From: Alistipes sp.
GTDB lineage: Bacteria > Bacteroidota > Bacteroidia > Bacteroidales > Rikenellaceae
DNA: 7,762 nucleotides
Direction: 5' to 3'
Assembly: GCA_031285485.1 (NCBI GenBank)
Contig: JAITWC010000042.1
Span: 1 to 7,762, forward strand
Below are positions 6,186-7,762 of the stretch, one piece after another (the first letter of the stretch is position 1; every line of letters starts with the position of its first letter). A model generated the notes under the pieces. It saw only the letters and a program-made list of their open reading frames with translations, did no database searches and had not been told where the DNA came from. The translations under genes were made by a program, and so were the position numbers.

Positions 6186-7762
6186 CTACTGTATCGCCTC
6201 GATGTTCCCGTCGAACGCGGAGCTCCACTCCGCCGAGCCCTGATAGTCCGCGAGGCTGCCGGCGGGGACGTGCAGCACGTCGGCGTTGTTCCGGTCGAAA
6301 TTATTATAGTAGTCTAATCTCGGCGGCGTTTCCGCGAGGCAGGTTACTTTCGCCAAAGCGTTGCAATATTCAAAAGCCATCAGCCTGACTAACGTTACGC
6401 CGGCGGGAATGGTTATCTCCGTCAAGGCGGAGCAAGTGGAAAAAGCCTGGCTCCCGATGGTCGTCACCCCGTCGGGAATGTCGATCTCCGCCAGGGAAAT
6501 GCAATAGTGAAAAACCGCGTTCGCGATGGACGTCACTCCGTCGGGAATGTTTATCTTCTTCAAGGCGTAGCAATAGGCAAAGGCCCCGTCCCTGATGGTC
6601 GTCACGCTGGCGGGGATGGCGATCTCCTCCAAAGTTGAGCACTCTCGAAAAGCGTAGCTGCCTATGGTTTTCATGCCGTCGGGAATGACTATCTCCGTCA
6701 AGGCGCGGCACCAGGCAAAAGCCGAATCCCCGATGGACTTCACGCCGTCGCCGATAACGACCGTTTCGATCTCATTGACGTACGTATCCCACGGGCCGGA
6801 GGAACCGTAATCGGGCATATAGCCCTCGCCTGTGATGGCCATCGTGTTGTCCTCGTAAAGAATCCACTCAAGGGGGCCGGTGGTGCCTCTGGCGATGATG
6901 CCCGGCCCCTGCACCCCGAGTGCGAACGAGGGCGAGGAGACGAGCGCCGGGTCGGCGGCGGTGCCCGCGTTGAGCACCAGCGCCATCGCGTAGTCGGTGC
7001 CCATGTAGTCGTATTGGGTGGCGAGGCATTGAATGGTGGCGACGTACTGCCCGGTGAGTTCGCCGTCATTGGAGACGTCCTTCGCAATATCGACGAGCGC
7101 GAACTCTGTCGGCGCGGTGACGTAGCTGGCGCGCGTGCCCGTCTGGTCGAGCTGCCACCTGGCGTCGGTGCCGGTCATATCGCCCGTGGGCACCCAGGCG
7201 TTCGACGGGTTTACGCGAAACTTAATCCTGCCCGTCCCGCCCGGGGCGATGGCCAATCCGTCGTTAAAGCCCGGCAGTTCGAAGCGCACCGCGCCCGAGG
7301 CCATCGCGAAGTCGAACGTCCGGTGCGGGTCGTTGTCGTCGTTCATCGTGATGGTGATCGTGCCGGTCTCCTTGTTCTCGACTATCGAGAGGATCGCCTC
7401 CTTGTCGCGCGGGTTGCCGAGGGAGATCGGGCCGCCCGCGGCAGTCCAACCGCCGTCGGGATAACCGGCCGTGGCGTTGTACTGGATCGTGATGGTACCG
7501 TTGCCGTTGTCCACCACCCGCACCTGTGGGCTGACGCCTGCCGGGCCGGGAGTGCCCGGTGTGCCGGGTGTTCCGGGATCGCCCTTGTCGCCCTTGATGT
7601 TCACGCCGGTGTCCGTCCAGTCGCCGCCCACGTTGTACCAGACGCTGACCGAGCCGTCGGCACCCGTGCGCACCTCGATCCGCGGCGTGGCGCCGGGCGT
7701 GCCCTGCGCGCCGTTCATGATGTCGATGTTCGACGGGCTGCCGCCCGTGAACTCGATGCGCC
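6186..7762 (-). CDS. Collagen-like/BspA-type leucine-rich-repeat surface protein (5' end outside window)
   Basis: The frame is open to the window edge, so at least 524 aa are present and the N-terminus, with any signal peptide or lipobox, is missing; the ATG at 7718 is probably internal. Visible order: a short GAQGTPG; a roughly 31-aa beta-rich module; a collagen-like tract of six Gly-X-Y triplets (7536-7592); a second related module; a central beta-rich, probably Ig-like region (about 6910-7415); a GTTGPLEWILYEDNTMAI linker typical of BspA-like proteins; then six 23-residue leucine-rich repeats (6363-6776) ending in Cys, and a C-terminal cap with VPAGSLADYQGSAEW. BspA-like proteins are surface or secreted and some bind host matrix proteins; that role is not shown here. 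No C-terminal sorting domain or anchor is visible, so attachment would depend on the missing N-terminus. The TAG stop is followed by a strong hairpin. Confidence 0.87.
   Translation of the reverse strand, partial: RIEFTGGSPSNIDIMNGAQGTPGATPRIEVRTGADGSVSVWYNVGGDWTDTGVNIKGDKGDPGTPGTPGTPGPAGVSPQVRVVDNGNGTITIQYNATAGYPDGGWTAAGGPISLGNPRDKEAILSIVENKETGTITITMNDDNDPHRTFDFAMASGAVRFELPGFNDGLAIAPGGTGRIKFRVNPSNAWVPTGDMTGTDARWQLDQTGTRASYVTAPTEFALVDIAKDVSNDGELTGQYVATIQCLATQYDYMGTDYAMALVLNAGTAADPALVSSPSFALGVQGPGIIARGTTGPLEWILYEDNTMAITGEGYMPDYGSSGPWDTYVNEIETVVIGDGVKSIGDSAFAWCRALTEIVIPDGMKTIGSYAFRECSTLEEIAIPASVTTIRDGAFAYCYALKKINIPDGVTSIANAVFHYCISLAEIDIPDGVTTIGSQAFSTCSALTEITIPAGVTLVRLMAFEYCNALAKVTCLAETPPRLDYYNNFDRNNADVLHVPAGSLADYQGSAEWSSAFDGNIEAIQ
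6363..6776 (-). repeat. Six tandem 69-bp leucine-rich repeat units
   Basis: Six in-frame units of exactly 69 bp (23 aa) follow the pattern xxLxxIxIPDGV-TxIGxxAFxxC, the LRR_5/BspA type. Each unit ends in Cys, giving a regular ladder of six cysteines. The isoleucine and phenylalanine positions are conserved while the surface positions vary (for example RALTEIVIP, STLEEIAIP, YALKKINIP, ISLAEIDIP, SALTEITIP). The last unit (VTLVRLMAF) is the most diverged and passes into a capping segment with LAETPPRLDYY. DNA similarity between units makes gain or loss of units by recombination plausible. Confidence 0.9.
7536..7592 (-). repeat. Collagen-like Gly-X-Y tract
   Basis: Nineteen residues read GDKGDPGTPGTPGTPGPAG: six uninterrupted Gly-X-Y triplets plus a final Gly. 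Three consecutive GTP triplets form a 9-bp DNA repeat prone to slippage in whole-triplet steps. The tract separates two similar beta-rich modules. Six triplets are too few for a stable collagen helix alone, so it may be a flexible linker or help trimer formation; that is inference. Confidence 0.85.

Noticed and set aside
7087..7718. ATG at 7718 as the true start of the surface protein
   Set aside because: The frame continues upstream to the window edge (IEFTGGSPSNIDI) with coding character, and no signal peptide follows the ATG.

Overview
The window looks like chromosomal DNA from a Bacteroidota gut-type organism, most likely Bacteroidales and possibly Alistipes/Rikenellaceae. The evidence is: a promoter of the phylum type (minus-33 TTG, minus-7 TAnnTTTG) upstream of ychF; a long signal peptidase I with a large insertion; a GluRS carrying the insertion style typical of the phylum; a BspA-type leucine-rich-repeat surface protein with a collagen-like tract; and GC-rich coding DNA whose gene starts lack clear Shine-Dalgarno sequences. 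The genus is inferred from general resemblance, not from a search.

Layout: every recognisable gene is on the minus strand, so transcription runs from right to left. At the right edge (6186-7762) is the 3' part of a secreted repeat protein whose N-terminus lies outside the window. It ends in front of a strong two-tier hairpin (6105-6159), read as its terminator. A promoter at about 5988-6020 then starts a housekeeping block: ychF (ribosome-associated ATPase/GTPase), gltX (glutamyl-tRNA synthetase), dapB (dihydrodipicolinate reductase), lepB (signal peptidase I) and a yigZ/IMPACT-family gene. Spacings are 2 nt (ychF-gltX), 98 nt (gltX-dapB), 3 nt (dapB-lepB) and 52 nt (lepB-yigZ). ychF-gltX and dapB-lepB are therefore almost certainly cotranscribed pairs. 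The 98-nt gap contains a dense set of inverted repeats that could form an internal control point.

The left 457 bases contain no gene I can support. They hold an array with exact 42-bp spacing: six 14-bp dyads (60-283) separated by five 28-bp linkers. Each linker carries two further dyads. Centres within a unit are 21, 10 and 11 bp apart, close to whole turns of B-DNA, so all would face the same side of the helix. This is the least explained element here. Its exact 14-codon period also keeps a plus-strand reading frame open, so a coding explanation has to be weighed against a DNA-site explanation.

Functionally the block combines translation (ychF, gltX), lysine/diaminopimelate synthesis for the cell wall (dapB) and protein export (lepB). 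I see no defence system, mobile element, CRISPR array, tRNA or rRNA in the window.
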